NCBI RefSeq assembly: GCF_018691265.1
Contig: NW_024881321.1
Span: forward strand, 27,723,198-27,787,197
Direction: 5' to 3'
Origin: Tyto alba
Lineage: Eukaryota > Chordata > Aves > Strigiformes > Tytonidae
Length of the DNA stretch: 64,000 bases
The stretch's first letter is position 1, and each line of letters begins with the position of its first letter. This document shows, in pieces, positions 38,661 through 58,900 of the stretch. The notes under the pieces were generated by a model, which saw only the letters and a program-made list of their open reading frames with translations, was not told where the DNA came from and searched no databases. The position numbers and the translations under genes were made by a program.

Positions 38661-39575
38661 AAGACAGCCCAGAGTAAAATAAAAACAAACACAAAAAAAA
38701 AGCTATATAAACCCAAAGTAGTCCTATGTAAACCAGGGCCAGATTCTCCACTGTCTTGAGCTGGCAGCTTCTTTTACCTTGCCTGCACTGTCCTTGCCTT
38801 TGTAGTCACATTCTTATGACTTCAACAGGATTTTCTCAAGTGGAAGGGTAACTCCAACACTACAAAAGTTACAAAATTGGCTGGTGATCATACAAAAGAA
38901 AGCATGCAGGAAAATTCTTATTCAATGGAATTTGCTCATGTCCTTGCAGAAGGTGAAACTGCTCTTTACTTACAGCTATCCTAATTACCCTTACTCAAGC
39001 AGCACTATTCAGACTTCTTGAGTTCAAACAGGGCTCAAATGCTATATTTGTCTTTAGTAAAATCCTCTCATGCTACCTAATTCTACTCCATCTAATGTTT
39101 CATCCTGGTTGAAAAGTCTGGGGCAGTGACTGCTCATCCCAGCCATGATTTTTTCAGAAGGATAAGCACCATATTGAGTAGAAAGCAACATAGTTTTGAA
39201 CAGCATTTTGTTTTACATAGAGGAACAGAGTAACATAGAAAGGGCAAGATTAAAAACATGGCAAGGAAGAGCAGAGAAACAAAACAGAAGTATTTGAATT
39301 TGACCCGCAAAGGCAAACACGAAAACTGAGTATTAGCCATTTAAATGTGTTGTTTATGTTAACTCTAGCTAGCACAGGACTATTTGTCCACAAAAAAGTT
39401 GCTGAACTAAATTTGTGTAAGATTTGGCAACTACAAAATAGTTGTCCATTTTGCCTCACTTGTACCCTACCAGGATTATCTACTTCTACTTTGCCTAGGT
39501 CCCCCCCCAAAAAGCCTAAACCTTGCAGTATTTCTATTCCATAGCCTCATAGTTTAATGTATTAATCATGACAAA

Positions 39576-39622
39576 AAAGCAGGGGAGGGAAGACAAAAAG
39601 AAAGCAGGGGAGGGAAGACAAA
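39576..39622 (+). repeat. 25-bp tandem duplication
   Basis: AAAGCAGGGGAGGGAAGACA is present at 39576 and again at 39601, each followed by AA. This is a simple recent tandem duplication of a purine-rich 25-base unit. Confidence 0.85.
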
Positions 39623-42600
39623 TCAGAGATCCACTTCGCAAAGGAAAGAGAGAAATGAGACAATGAATAACGAGGAAACTACATCAAGATAATCCAGTTT
39701 CCAGTGGAGACCTAGGCAGCAGAACCAGGACAGCACCTTTTCTCCCTGATGATTCCTGCAACTATTCTATATTGTTGTGCTGCACAGGACTTTGGAGAAG
39801 CAAACATTAATTTTGTAAGTGAATTTAAAATCTTCTTTGTGGATTAATAGAAATAAAAGAATTGTCATTAGCCACAGAAAGAGAAAGAACATGGACCATT
39901 AAAAACGCTGTAACAAATGCCATGTACTTATGGCTATCCATAGACACAAAAAAGAAAGTTCTAAATCTTTCTAACTTTCAGCAACAAAAGCAGACAAACC
40001 AAGAGAACAATAGTTATAAAACATTCTGAGAAAAAAACAGTCCAAGGTTGGAAGTGTTCAGCAACAGAGGAGGGAGGCCTGGGAATTTATTTCAATTATT
40101 ATTGAGGAATGACTAGTATTCCTATTCACGTTCATCTTCACCATAAAGCCAGAGGGAAAATGGGACATTTAAGAGTTGATCATAAATGTTTTTATTTCCT
40201 ATTCAAAAGGAAAATAATTCAAGCAAATTATCTCCTAGGGAATACATCTGATTTAATTTAGACTTGGAGAAGACATCACCAAACAAAATAATTATTATTA
40301 AAGTTCAAAACTCCGCTAGGAGTACAACTTTGAACAATGTTTTCCTCAGAGAGCATACATCAAGATGATCTTCAATAAAGTCCTGGGAAGAGGAGAATAT
40401 TCAGGAGATGCTTCTAGTTACATCATATTATAAGAAATATATTTACCCAAGACAATACATAGCTTTGTGGGAAAGAGTCAGCAGCCTGTGCTCCAGTTGG
40501 CAGTAAGTTCAGATGCAAGCATGTTCTGTCTCTTCTGTCTCATCATGGTTTGTCAAAACAGATCAGAAACACGTACGTACATACTCTGAAGAAACGTTTA
40601 TAAATACCAACCTATCTAAACAGGTTTGCGAACATCGAAGAACATTGAGAAGGCTGCAGATATAACTCAGGAATCATTTAAATTTTTTTTTTCTTTTTAA
40701 GAGTTTTCTTTTTCTCCCCCCTCCTCCACTCCACCTTTTTTTTTTTTTTTTTTCCCCCAAGGTTTGGTGGTGGGACTTTGGCTATCTTTTGTTTCTTTGT
40801 TTTGGTTTTTGTTTTATTCTTCAGGTTTAATCTAAGCATTCCCCAGGCTCCTTCAGGGTTCCTATACAAATTACCAGTAACTCCAGAAAAATTTGTTGTC
40901 AAATAATGTACATTACATATATCATGTGTACAAACAAAGCAGAGCACACTTGGGCATTTACCTTCTTATAATCTGAATTATTTTTGTCAGATTTTCTAAA
41001 TATTTAACCTCAGCAGAGCTTAAATTTGCTGTAACAATGCCAAATCTGCCACTGGTCACTGAGATTTCACACATACCCTCTGCCCACCTTGCCCTGCTTC
41101 ACAGAGAAGGCAACTTCAGACATTTTGTAACCATAAATAGTGGATTTCTTTAAACTGAAATTATCCTTAAGCTATAACTTAGGGAAAATTGAGCATGCAG
41201 TGCTGCCTGATAAATTGTTCTACATATAAGTTATCTTTACTTTTCTTGAAGAGGCTTAAAAATCTACCTTATTTTTCTCCATCTGATGGCACACCACTGT
41301 AAACTGACTGGAACATTGTGGGAAAAAATATCAATTATGTATGTAGCAATGAGCCTTATTCTACTGATAAATGTTTGATATGAACTCCTTCTGTATCTTG
41401 TTGAAGAAGCCTGTTAACCAGTCACTGCAGATGTTTCTTGCACTGTTCAATTTCCTCACCTCAAAGCATCTGATATACCAGTGCAAGTTCAACCTTTCCC
41501 TCAGAGAGTATGAAGGGACCTCATGCCAGTTCTTACCAACAGCTGTACACGCTGACAAAACTCTCCCTTGGTCAATCAGTAATGACTGTTTCCATCACTG
41601 TAAAGCCACATTTCTCAATTAGGATTGCAGAATGGCTCAAATGTGGCCTTGAATTGATAGAAGATACACTTCAGCTTAAGAAATCCCACTCTTTAATAAG
41701 GATTTTGAGGGTCTTAGATAAGCTACAAGGATACTATACTTTTCAAGACATTAAGGAATATTGTTGCAGATGACTGGGCATGTCTCTTGGTTTTATCAGC
41801 TTCTGATGACAATGAACTTGTGGCTCAGCTGCCACATACACAGTTTCACCTTATCAGAAACCCTCTGCTCGAAGCATCAGCCACCAGCATGTCCTGTGCT
41901 AATTTGCTTTCAAACAGTAATACAGTATTTCTGAGAGAGCAAAAAATCATTCTCTAAAGATGTGTTAATACATCTAGTATGGTCTGGATTCCACATCATT
42001 GTCTTTAAAGAAACATGATCCAACTGTCCTGTTCTTATACTGATAAAAACACATTCACACACAAATGCCTGACAGAATGAGAGATCAAGGTTCATCAAAC
42101 ATTGGCTTCACTTCCTGCAGTAATTCAAATCCAGTTCTTTATTTGAATGCTCCCAGCTGAAGTACTGCCTTAATAATTAGTTGTTTTATTTAGGCAAAAC
42201 GAAAAATCTTGTTGGGCAGCCCACTTGAAATGGGAGCAACTTTTAAGAACTCAAATATGCCAAGGTTTTAGAAAGGTATGGCTTAAAACTGGCAAAGAGA
42301 ATCAACAGTCCTAGTATCTTTTCAAGCTCATTGGGATTTTGACCCATTTTAGAGACACCTGGGCCAGGTGTGATCTTTACAACTGCCACAGACACTTTAT
42401 TTCAGCTGATAACACTTGTTCTGATACATGACCATGGCACATAGCTCAGTATTTTATGCAAAACCTAGCCTAAATTTCAATATAATATCTTCTCTTAATG
42501 CTAAAGATGCATAAATTACTCAGCTTTTAAAACAATGTGTTCACTATTGGTATTTGTTGAACTCAATTATTAAATTCCAAGAAAGAACACGGAAGGATCT

Positions 42601-45331
42601 GGTTTTCCCTTGTGGTTTGCTAAACATCAGTCCAGTTTCAGAAGATCTGGGAATGGTGGAAACTGCCTTTGTTCAGATTCAAAACAAAACTGATAATTTC
42701 TGAAAAATCACTTGCTAAATGCTCAGCTCTTCCAGAAACTCTGCAAGTCTTGAGTTACCAAATGAAAGGAGAAACCTAAATGGTTCCCAGGCCCTTTTGT
42801 CTCCATCAGTTGGCCAGATGGGTTCCAACACAGCCAAAAGCCAAGTAGGTAGGCTGGCATTAATCACATACATCTGGTGGAACTGCTTAAAAACTCTGAG
42901 GAGTTTCCCTGAAATATTTTATCAGCTCTTATAGTTAAGTGTTGAGATCTTTCCTAAGTTTACATATTTGATTGTTTCGATCCTGAAAATCTGGACATCC
43001 ACACAGTTTACCATTCACCTTACAGAATACAGGTACACAAGCAATGTTTTTCTGTGTATGTACTGATACTGATATTCAGGTATGCTGAGACCAAGTATTC
43101 TATCACCTCCCCTCTGCAAAGCATCTCACCTATCACCATTAATTTCTATTTTCTGCTCCATGCAGGTCTGCTTCTGTGACTATCCTTCATATTCTTATCT
43201 TCACCTTTCTTTACCCAAGAGACTTTGGTTCCACAGCACAGCTGGGATTTTTCTTAGATTAATTAAAAAATAATTAATTTAGTTCTAATATTCCTAGTCC
43301 ATATTTTCAAGACAGAGGCTTAGTCAACAAAGGAGTTTTATTAGTGTCTACTCCCTCTGAATAATGACAGCAGGCGCACAAATATGAACGTAGCAACTTT
43401 ATTATGGACTACTGGATTCAAATCCACAAGGTACTTTAAGGTTTCTATGAAGAATTAGGTATCTAAGTATCTTTGGAGAGCTGATCCCTAGTTTTGAAAA
43501 TCTGGCTTTCATTCAAGTTACTATAATCCATTAAGTCCCTTTATATTCTTTTAATATAATCGACTTCAATCGCACAAGCATAATATCTAATAATATTTCA
43601 CTACACTCCAGATACTGGGCTAATATAAGGTCAAAACCCCTTTCAGTTGTTTGTTACAGAACAAAAAAGATACCCATTTCACACCCTTGTAATTCTTCTA
43701 CTTTAGAATTTTGAAGGACTAAACAACAGCTCTGAATATAGCCCTGACTACTTCTACTTTTCACAAAGTTTCATGTTTTACCATCCCAGGCTTCAGGAAA
43801 ATTTATGATCTTGCCAACTGACCTCTCTTAGACATCTTATGTACTTGAGAGTCTGTATCTGCCAGCAGACAGGTCTCCACCAAAGAAACAGGCCTACGTG
43901 TACATACATAGTATGAAAGAGTTAACACCACCGGCAACACACACGGTTTTCACAAAGAACTGTTCTGCTACGAGGACTGCACATTTCTGTATCTTTTGGC
44001 TCACATAATCCCTCCTAAACAGAATGTCTAAGATTTACTGTAAAACATATTTGTTTTCCCACAGTGATATTTAAATACATAGCAAATAAGCCATCAAAAG
44101 AAGAGCTAATAGAACATAGTAATAATGAGTTAAAGCCATAAATGCTAACTTAAGTATACCACAACTACCTTCCTACATTCTCTACATCTCTGTCTGAAGC
44201 TGGGCCACTGCAGTGATAGCTTACATGAAGGTATCAGTAGGGCAGTTGGGGCCCCTCAACTCCTTCAAGAGCTCTGCATCTCACTGGGCTGCAGATTCAG
44301 ACTCCCTCATGCTTATTCTCCCCCTTTAGCTCTCTGACTCTTGCACTTCTGGCAGCACTGTGCTTCAAAAGGAAGGGTGGAGCCTGGCTTTAACCTGACT
44401 GCCCTGTGTACACCAGTGGGTACGGCACCTTCCTGGGAATGCGGAACACTGCATCCAGACCTCCTCGGACAGAGGACAGTGTAAAGCACAGATTTCTGCA
44501 TATCTTGGAAGAATGCTGTCATCCTCATGCTAAGGAAGTGCAGCATTGCCATCACTATCATGTTCGCTTAGATGTCTGTTAACACCATTGCCTCATCTCC
44601 AACTGGATGGATGAAGGATACTAATGTGCAATACTGGGTCAGACACCAGAACTCCAGAGAGAGACAAGTGCTCTGTCTACCGCATAGCATTTTCTGTCCA
44701 GCTGTAGCTGACCCCTTCATCATGCAACTCTCCCTCCAGTTTCCCCTTTGCTTTCAAGATGTTTACAACTACTCTTGATGGACTGATTGCCCTGCTAAGG
44801 TTAGATGTCTACAGTACATGAAACGCTGCTTGATTCATGAGGTCCAGATGTTCCACCACGGTAAACATAATGTCAGAAAAATCAGAACAACTAAATGAGG
44901 GAGGCTTACTGGAAAGACATGGGAAGTAATTTTCTCTTGACCAAAAAAACAACTCAAGTCTGGCTATAAAGTACATTGTATTGTTACTGTGAATATTAGT
45001 CACTTCAGAATGCAACCACAACAGGTTTTCCCATAAATAAATCAAATCTTTTCCCATGATTCTCTTCATCAAAAACTTCCCATTTGAATGACAGTTTTTA
45101 ATTACTAGATCAAGTTCTGCTTGCACAGAGAGTTTCCATTTCAAAGTAGTATTGTGCTGATATGAAAAGTCTCTGTGGAGAAACATCCTTGTCATTGGAA
45201 AATGCGCAAGTTTTGACTACTCTGTGGCTTTCCTATAGAGAGACCACACCATAGCATATAGAGCAAACAATGCATCAGGCTCTTGCCAGATGCATATACT
45301 TAATTTGCTACTGATCCACTACGTTCCCGGG

Positions 45332-46089
45332 GTTAGCCTCAATTTCTGTATGCTTCTGTTTTCCCCTCTGTAAAACACAGTTTCTGAAAAGTATTTCTCA
45401 ACCTTGAGAAGGAAGCAAAGAGGTAGGGGAGGAAGGGGTGATGGGGGTTTTACGAGATCCCACTGGAAGTCTTGGGAGCGGTGCCTCTTGGCTGCCCCAG
45501 GCTGCTCCTGGCTGCGTTTGGTGAGCTGAAGATCCAATTTACGTAAAAGGCCCTCGCCTTCTAAGGTGAAGACAGGACATGGAAGCAGCTGTTGTGGTGG
45601 TGGGGAAGCTATGTGGAATGAGGGGCCAGTGGAGCAAGCTTGAGCTGAGCTTCTGCCAGGATTTGGCATCACAGAAGAGGCAACCGCAGCACTTATCCCA
45701 TCCTCCGATTCTGCCAGGGAACAGGGTGTTTGCTTGTGCCAAAGAGCTAAAATGGGTACTGCTAGCACCTGATGGGAGGAGTTACAACTTGGGTTCTCAA
45801 ACTAACGACGAAAAAGGAATGAGAAAATCTCCTATGATTCTCTGAAGGAGTTCAGAGGGAAGGAAAAAAAAAAAAAGAAAAAAAAATTAGTTTTAAAACC
45901 GCTGGATTATAATTTTATGGTAGTATTATTTGATGGTCTGATTTAGCAAGTCTTTCAAACTTTGGTTCCAAAGATTGTATGGATACTTCCCTATCTCACC
46001 CAGGTGTTTGAAGTTTAATTAATTAATGTTTGTAAAGAGCGTTACAATTTCCAGATGAAAGGTCCTACGCAAGTGCAATGTAGTATTAC
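45332..46089 (+). repeat. MIR-type SINE split by a ~600-bp insert
   Basis: The left piece 45332-45376 reads TTAGCCTCAATTTCTGTATG and ends TTTTCCCCTCTGTAAAAC. It corresponds to the MIR core TTAACCTCTCTGTGCCTCAG, TTTCCCCATCTGTAAAAT. The right piece 45979-46089 reads ATACTTCCCTATCTCACC, then TTTAATTAATTAATGTTTGT and AAAGAGCGTTACAATTTCC, corresponding to the next part of the same consensus family. Both are in plus orientation and in order, so they look like one element interrupted at about 45377-45978. Confidence 0.5.
45377..45978 (+). repeat. GC-rich insert with A-rich tail (possible retrocopy)
   Basis: This sequence separates the two MIR pieces. Its left 480 bases are GC-rich, unlike the surrounding intron, and end in an A-rich tail at about 45867-45889 (A13, G, A9). 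The 90 bases after the tail are AT-rich. The tail suggests retroposition of a transcript in plus orientation, but I do not recognise the source, and no clear flanking duplication was found. Open frames of 149 codons (minus) and 88 codons (plus) have no recognisable domain. Confidence 0.35.
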
Positions 46090-46488
46090 TCATTGAGGTG
46101 ACTGGGTTAGAGAGTATCGCGTTACACAATACAGTTCTTCCCTCAATGATTTTAAGCGTTTGAAGTTCTGATAAAATGTGTTTATCACTAAGATAGATAT
46201 AATGGAAATACTCTTAAGGCGTGACCTGGATTATGAAACTAGAGGTATGGTTTTGGGAATGGAACAAACGAGAATTAAAACAACTCCTGAGGCCAGATTT
46301 GTCTACAGTTGAATAAAATGTATTCTGTTCTTCCTTTTTCCCCTCTTCCAGTAGGCTTTTCTTCTCTTCTGAAATAGAACCGGTTATTACGATGGGTGTG
46401 AGCAGACATGCAACAGTTCACGTTCAGTTCCTATTTCCATACTCATCCAACTTGACATTTTCTCATGACTTTCTCAAAATTATTTTCT

Positions 46489-46489
<1 letters not shown>

Positions 46490-46521
<32 letters not shown>
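46490..46521 (+). repeat. Poly(T) homopolymer, 32 T
   Basis: Pure T-tract about 80 bases left of the CR1 copy. On the ABCC4 sense strand it is an A-tract, so it is not the ABCC4 polypyrimidine tract. It may be the tail of a minus-strand retroposed fragment, and is prone to length polymorphism. Confidence 0.85.
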
Positions 46522-46526
<5 letters not shown>

Positions 46527-46599
46527 TTGGATTAACCCTAAAAGTGAACATTTTCTTTTTTGAAAGCTCTCCTTCAACCAGCAATTACAATGAGTTAAA

Positions 46600-47445
46600 T
46601 CAAAAGCTTGTGGACAACACCAAACTGGAGATTGCAGTAAACATGCTTAAGACAGGCTAGACGTTCAAAGCTGTTTCGATCTGGACAAGCTAAAGGAATA
46701 GGTCAGCGTGAACTTCACGACACTCAGCAATGACAGATGCAAAGTCCTGAATCTGGAACAGACTGACCCCCTGCATCAGTACCAGTTGGGGAGTAACTGC
46801 CTGGACATCAGCTGTGCTGAAAAGGAGGTGAGGTCCTGGTGTTCAGCAAGCTAAACAGCAGTCAAGCAGTGTGCCATGGCTATCAGCAGGAGTGCAGATC
46901 AAGGGAATCACTTTATTCAGTGCTCATCAGATCAGATCTGGAATATGGTGACTAGTTTTGACCCCTTAGTACAAGAAAGATGAGGGTAAATTGGAGCAAG
47001 TTTGAAATAGAGTCACCAGGGCGGTCGGTGGACTGAAGCACTTGACCTATGAGGAGAGGCTGACAGAGCAGGGCTTGTTCACCCTGGAGAAGAGATGGCT
47101 TCAGGGGACTTAACAGCAATCTTCCTATACCTGCAAAGAACTTACCGAGAAGACAGAAGCAGTCTCTTTAGTGAGATATACAATGGGAAAACAAGAAACA
47201 GTTGCCATAAACTGAAGGGAAGCTTCAACTGGATATAGGGAAAAAACAATTTCATGGCAGATAATTAAGTACTGGGGCAGATTGCCCAGAGAGACTGTGG
47301 AATCTCCATCTTTCAAGGTTTTCCAAGACCCAATTGAAAAAAGCCTCGAGCAACCTGATCTGAAATTAGGGCTGACCCCGCTTTCAGCAGGAAGTTAGAC
47401 TAGAGACCTCCTGAGGTTCCTTTCAGTCTGGTTCAGTGGGAAGGG
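46600..47445 (+). repeat. CR1 LINE, 3' ORF2 and 3' UTR fragment
   Basis: The CR1 order of landmarks is clear: GTGGACAACACCAAACTGGA, GATGCAAAGTCCTGAATCTG, GACCCCCTGCATCAGTACCA, TCCTGGTGTTCAGCAAG, AGCAGTGTGCCATGGC, TGAGGAGAGGCTGACAGAGC, TTCACCCTGGAGAAGAG, TTGCCCAGAGAGACTGTGGA, GAGCAACCTGATCTGA and GACCTCCTGAGGTTCCTTTC. It is plus-oriented (antisense to ABCC4) and diverged, with indels and stops. The 3' terminal octamer repeats are not intact. CR1 is the dominant LINE of birds and other sauropsids, which supports the taxonomic call. Confidence 0.9.
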
Positions 47446-49451
47446 AGGGAAACCCTAGTTTATGTTCCGGTTATGTATCCTTGTTCAGTAATGGGCTTGG
47501 AGTTCTGTGATTGAGTTGAGTTGAACAAGTTTGCTCAAAATGTGTTTGAAAAATAACTTTACTCATTATTTGTCACAAGACAATTGTTAATATTCCAACT
47601 GCCATGTTCCATCTTTGTTGTTCTTCCCTCATTTTCTAACAAACTTACCATGATAGCAAACAACAGAGATTTGGGATGGCTTATAAATGAAGGCATTATT
47701 GCACCTAGAGGCCTCAGTTAAAGGAGAAACAAAACCAGGGGTTTTAATAATACCAGGTAATGGAAGAACAATACACTTCAGTTTGTGCATTCTTACTCTT
47801 AAAAAAGAACCTGCATCAAGTTAAATTTGTGAATCACTAAAACACATTATTGAATAACCAAATTTTAAAATACAGTGAAAGCTTTCTTCAGCGGAGTCTT
47901 CTCAATTTTTGTAAATTGTTTATCCAAGTAAACAATTAATCTTCCATGAATGCTGTTTTTATTGTTAATTTTAATAAATTAGTCTTCTAGAGGTATATTC
48001 TTTTTCCTTGCATTTTTAACACACACATTTTTCTTAATCTTCCAAAATTCTGCTATATTCCCACTAGGAGTTACATGCCTGAGTAAACCAAGTAATTAAA
48101 AGTGTAACAAAAGCATACCTGCCATAACTCTGATCATTTAAAATATGCGATCATATTTCTGATTTGTCCAGAAACACAATCCATAACTGAATAAGGATGT
48201 CAAGAATACAGGTTTAAGGGAGTCAGTTCCCTCCTTTTTTCTGTCCTACACTTCTCACACTCCTCTCTCAAAAAAATTACAGAAATCAAAGAACAGTAAG
48301 AAGATGAAAATGGAGCAATGTAAAAAGATTAAAAATATTTATGAGCTACTAATGACTGGATTCATAGGCACATCTTCATAGACACTCTAAAGAAGTCAAA
48401 GGCACTCAAAAGAGACTGTATTAGACAATGTATGAACATAAATAGACTTTTAGGAAACTATAAATCTTAAACAGTGGTTAAATTGAAACAACATAAGGTT
48501 AAGAAGAATGTACAGACACTAAAAATGCAGTAGAGTAGCTGTACAGTTGGTAATAATACTGAGCAGTTCAGGGAGAAGGGTGATTTCTATGCTTTGTTCC
48601 AATGATTTTTAGCAAAAAAGTAAACAAAACATCTAGTTTTCATCACAACTGCATGATATTAAAGGTAAAACTAAGAAAACATCTTCATGGAAAGAGCATT
48701 CTGTACATAACATGTTAATGGTAGTTAATGAACCAAAACCCACAGAAATCCCTTTGGACAGCTAACAAACACACAGCTATTAATTAGGTCACAGTTGTTT
48801 CCTCACAAATCTTTTGTTAACTTTAGTTGTAGAAAACACCAACATATCCATTAGACCTGTGGGGAGGTATTCACCAGTGAAGAAAATATTTATTTATTAT
48901 ATGTTAAATGACTGCAATTATATGACTACTTATGGCAGTTCTGCTGGTTTCTCTCTTTGTAAGTAAACTATAATCACTCAGTTTACAATCTATTCTACTC
49001 CTCAGAACACCACTCACCTCAGTAGATTCAACTGTTTCACTTTGTGTACTTAAGGAAACCACAGATTTTAAAATGTTCTGAGGATCCAGTGAAAAAAAAA
49101 AAAAAAACATGGAAAGAATTAACAGGCTTCATTTTCACAAAACAAAAGTTGAAGAAAGTGGGTTTTTTAAGGTTACCACCAAGACATGAAGGGTAATTTC
49201 CGCTTGAAGCCCAGTTAAACATGAGTTCCACTCACAAGCATGGTTTGCCCACTATGTCAGTTACTTCAATGGCTGCGAAGAAAATGTTTGCAAAGAGCTC
49301 CCATTCCTACTGCAGACAATTGCAAAACTGCAGTCTGCCCATCATTTCAAGAACGCAGACAAGCCCAACTTCCTGAGAGCCTAGGGAAGACCATTGCTTT
49401 TCTGAAAATAATCAGCAAGTATTTCTTAATTTCTATGCAGGTGCACTCCAC

Positions 49452-49822
49452 TGTGGGGCAGACAAGATGGCAGAGAGTGCCATCTTCACAGTGGCAGAGT
49501 ATATCACTGCTCTGCTGGGAACAAAGATGGCAGAGGCTGCTAGATTGGTAGCGCTTCATCTTTTCTGTTTGAACCTTGCTTAAGAAAGCTGGCCACGTTC
49601 ATTACCTCACCAGTCTAGTTCCACTTCTCCCACCACTACCACCCTTGCCCCAGGGCAGCTGCTGCCTCCACGTCTCCTGCCCCAGAACCTCTACCACTTC
49701 CTCCTCACACATCCCACACCACTAACTATTGTCACTGACTCCCTCAGCCCACCGAGACTGAATTAATAAACCTGACTGAATCCAGCTGACTCTGTCCAGA
49801 GCCTCTTGGGTGTGTCTTCACA
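49452..49822 (+). mobile_element. Possible solo LTR
   Basis: The segment begins TGTGGGGCAGACAAGATGGC and ends in a CA after TTGGGTGTGTCTTCA. It has a single AATAAA at 49765-49770 followed by CTGACTGAATCCAGCTGACT and then CTGTCCAGAGCCTCTTGGG, a layout like the R/U5 of an endogenous retroviral LTR. CAAGATGGCAGAG recurs as CAAAGATGGCAGAG within it. The middle is C-rich and unlike the AT-rich intron. No matching target duplication was found at these ends and no internal retroviral genes are present, so the call is tentative. Confidence 0.35.
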
Positions 49823-50054
49823 GGTTCCTAGGGCTGGCGGAGTTTATTTGCTCAGGTCTGCTGCTGTGCCTCACCTGCCATGGGTTCATGCCTCACAGGT
49901 TGGAAACCACAGGGCCAGACAATATAAGAAGTCTTTTCAGGTTATTACTTCTACAGTTTTATGAGTTGCCAATCATAATAACTAGGATAACTAGGTTAAC
50001 TGGAATAAATCTAAAGTATGACTTAAACCTCTGCTGACTTTTGGATCAAAATTA

Positions 50055-57201
<7,147 letters not shown>

Positions 57202-57291
57202 CTCTTCCAAGGCATTCCACAGCTCTTCATCAGTGTATTCATTGAAAGGATCTAAATTTTTCCTCATGGTTCCAGTGAATAGAAGAGGCTC
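57202..57291 (-). CDS. ABCC4: ABCC4 exon, Q-loop to helical subdomain of NBD2
   Basis: Acceptor GGGTTTTAG|GAGCCT and donor GAAGAG|GTGACT; exactly 90 bases, 30 codons, phase 0 at both ends. It encodes [20 protein letters not shown] followed by [10 protein letters not shown]. Together with the preceding exon's final IIPQ it forms the Q-loop (PQEPLLF), which couples nucleotide binding to the transmembrane domains, and then the TxRxNLDPF block typical of ABCC NBD2. The human protein differs by only a few residues. Because length and phase are divisible by three, skipping would keep the frame but remove the Q-loop side of the domain. Confidence 0.97.
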
Positions 57292-58839
57292 CTAAAACCC
57301 AGTAAAATTAGCATTCCATTATAAACACAGGTTTTATATTGCGATAGGTAATTTAATAATAATCAGAACAAACCTACATCAACAATAGCACAGAAATATC
57401 CAACAGGCTACCTTTTATGAAATGCAAAGGTGTATTTCACAATAGTACGCTTCAAGTGCAGGGGGTTGGAAGCAGGGGGGAAGGCAAGTGTTCAACCAGT
57501 CTGTATAGAGTTAATTTACCAAACAGGACAGGTCTGTTTGCAAATCGCTGTACACAGTTATGTCAGTACTCAAACGGGCATTTACATGCCGCTGTTTTGA
57601 TGCCACGAGCTATATATATACTTACATGAAATCACTGCTATCCTCCTGGTATTGTTAATGAAAACCAGCAACTACCACTGTCAATGAGCTCACAGTCCTA
57701 AATTATGTTTGGGCAGTTTTGAAAATTTGTTTTTGAAGTACATAAACCAGAGAGGAATCAAAGAGCTCACAATGCCTTTCTGGTTTTCCTTCTCTATTTG
57801 GTTGTGGGATCTTTTTTCATTTCATACCGTAAAAGCTCTTCAATTTTACCAACACAGCCTAAAAGGAACAGCTTTCACCATTTCAAACACAATGTTTAAA
57901 CCTATACATATATAAGCTAATCTGTACTGCCACAGCATCGAAGCAAACTTACTTAGAACTGGAGCACTGCTGGGCCAAGCCCTAACTCAAAATACACCAG
58001 GGAGTCAAACCAGGACCTTCTCCCATTCAGGTACCAATACGGGTTTACCTGTGGTCAAAGCAAGTTTTGTTCTATTTCAGCTCCCGGTTAGACCAATAAC
58101 AGATCATTAATCAAACTGACACAAACCAATTCACACTGGAAAATGTAGTGTTTGAGAAGTGGGAAGACAACTTTTGGTCCAGCATTCCTTAAGCAACAGA
58201 ACAGTACTCACTAATGTGAGTTGCCAGACCAAAGAGTCATGCAGCGACACGACTTTAGGGCTAAACTGCTCTTAATACCACACATCAAGACAAGTCAAAA
58301 GCCATAATAGTGCTAATTGTAAACGAAGACCATTCATCGTGCTGCCAGTCTTTATAAATTGAAGAAAACTTATGCAAAATATTTTCTTTTTTCCTCCCTT
58401 GGGAAAGAAAGACTAACTTACATTGGATAAGTTCAGCTTACTCCAAGGTTAACCTCTGTTGTGACTTACACCTCACCTAACCCTAATGATTCCCAGCTCC
58501 AAAGGGCTGCAGCAAATCAGAACAAATTTAGCCCTTAACCCTTTTATTGTGTCTTCATTTCTAAACCACTCTGAGTGATATAAAAGGATTAACAAAGACA
58601 GAACATGCCACAAGCAATGTAAAAGAATGTATGCATTTCTTGACATAACATGTCAATTATTTCAAAGTGTCTGTTGCATTTGCAACGTCACTAAAAACCT
58701 GTTGAATGAACAAAGGGACTTAAAAAAAAAATTAACAGGTTCAAGAACAGTTTTCTTCAAAAATACCTAGAAAGTAATTTGTTTAACAATACATATTTTA
58801 ATACACCATTTCGTGTGTTTTGAAGGTATTGTTACATTT

Positions 58840-58900
58840 ATTTTCCTTTTCAATCCATTTTTATAGGTTGGCAAAATAAGAGGCTGAATTTATAAAGTGT
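58840..58900 (-). repeat. MIR-like SINE fragment
   Basis: CCATTTTTATAGGTTGGCAA followed by AATAAGAGGCTGAA reads as the reverse complement of the MIR core (plus-strand reading of the consensus complement: CCATTTTACAGATGGGGAAA, CTGAGGC). Only about 60 bases are recognisable. It lies in the sense orientation of ABCC4. Confidence 0.4.

Noticed and set aside
40678..40947. Lys-rich 89-codon minus-strand frame
   Set aside because: The Lys stretches are translations of T-tracts on the plus strand.
44620..44650. ATACTGGGTCAGAC word resembling a common sauropsid repeat
   Set aside because: The similarity covers under 25 bases and the continuation does not match, so it was not called.
45319..45768. 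149-codon minus-strand frame inside the A-tailed insert
   Set aside because: It runs opposite to the direction implied by the A-rich tail, crosses the MIR boundary and has no recognisable domain.
58475..58486. Telomere-like CCTAACCCTAA
   Set aside because: Only two units; expected by chance and not an interstitial telomeric array.
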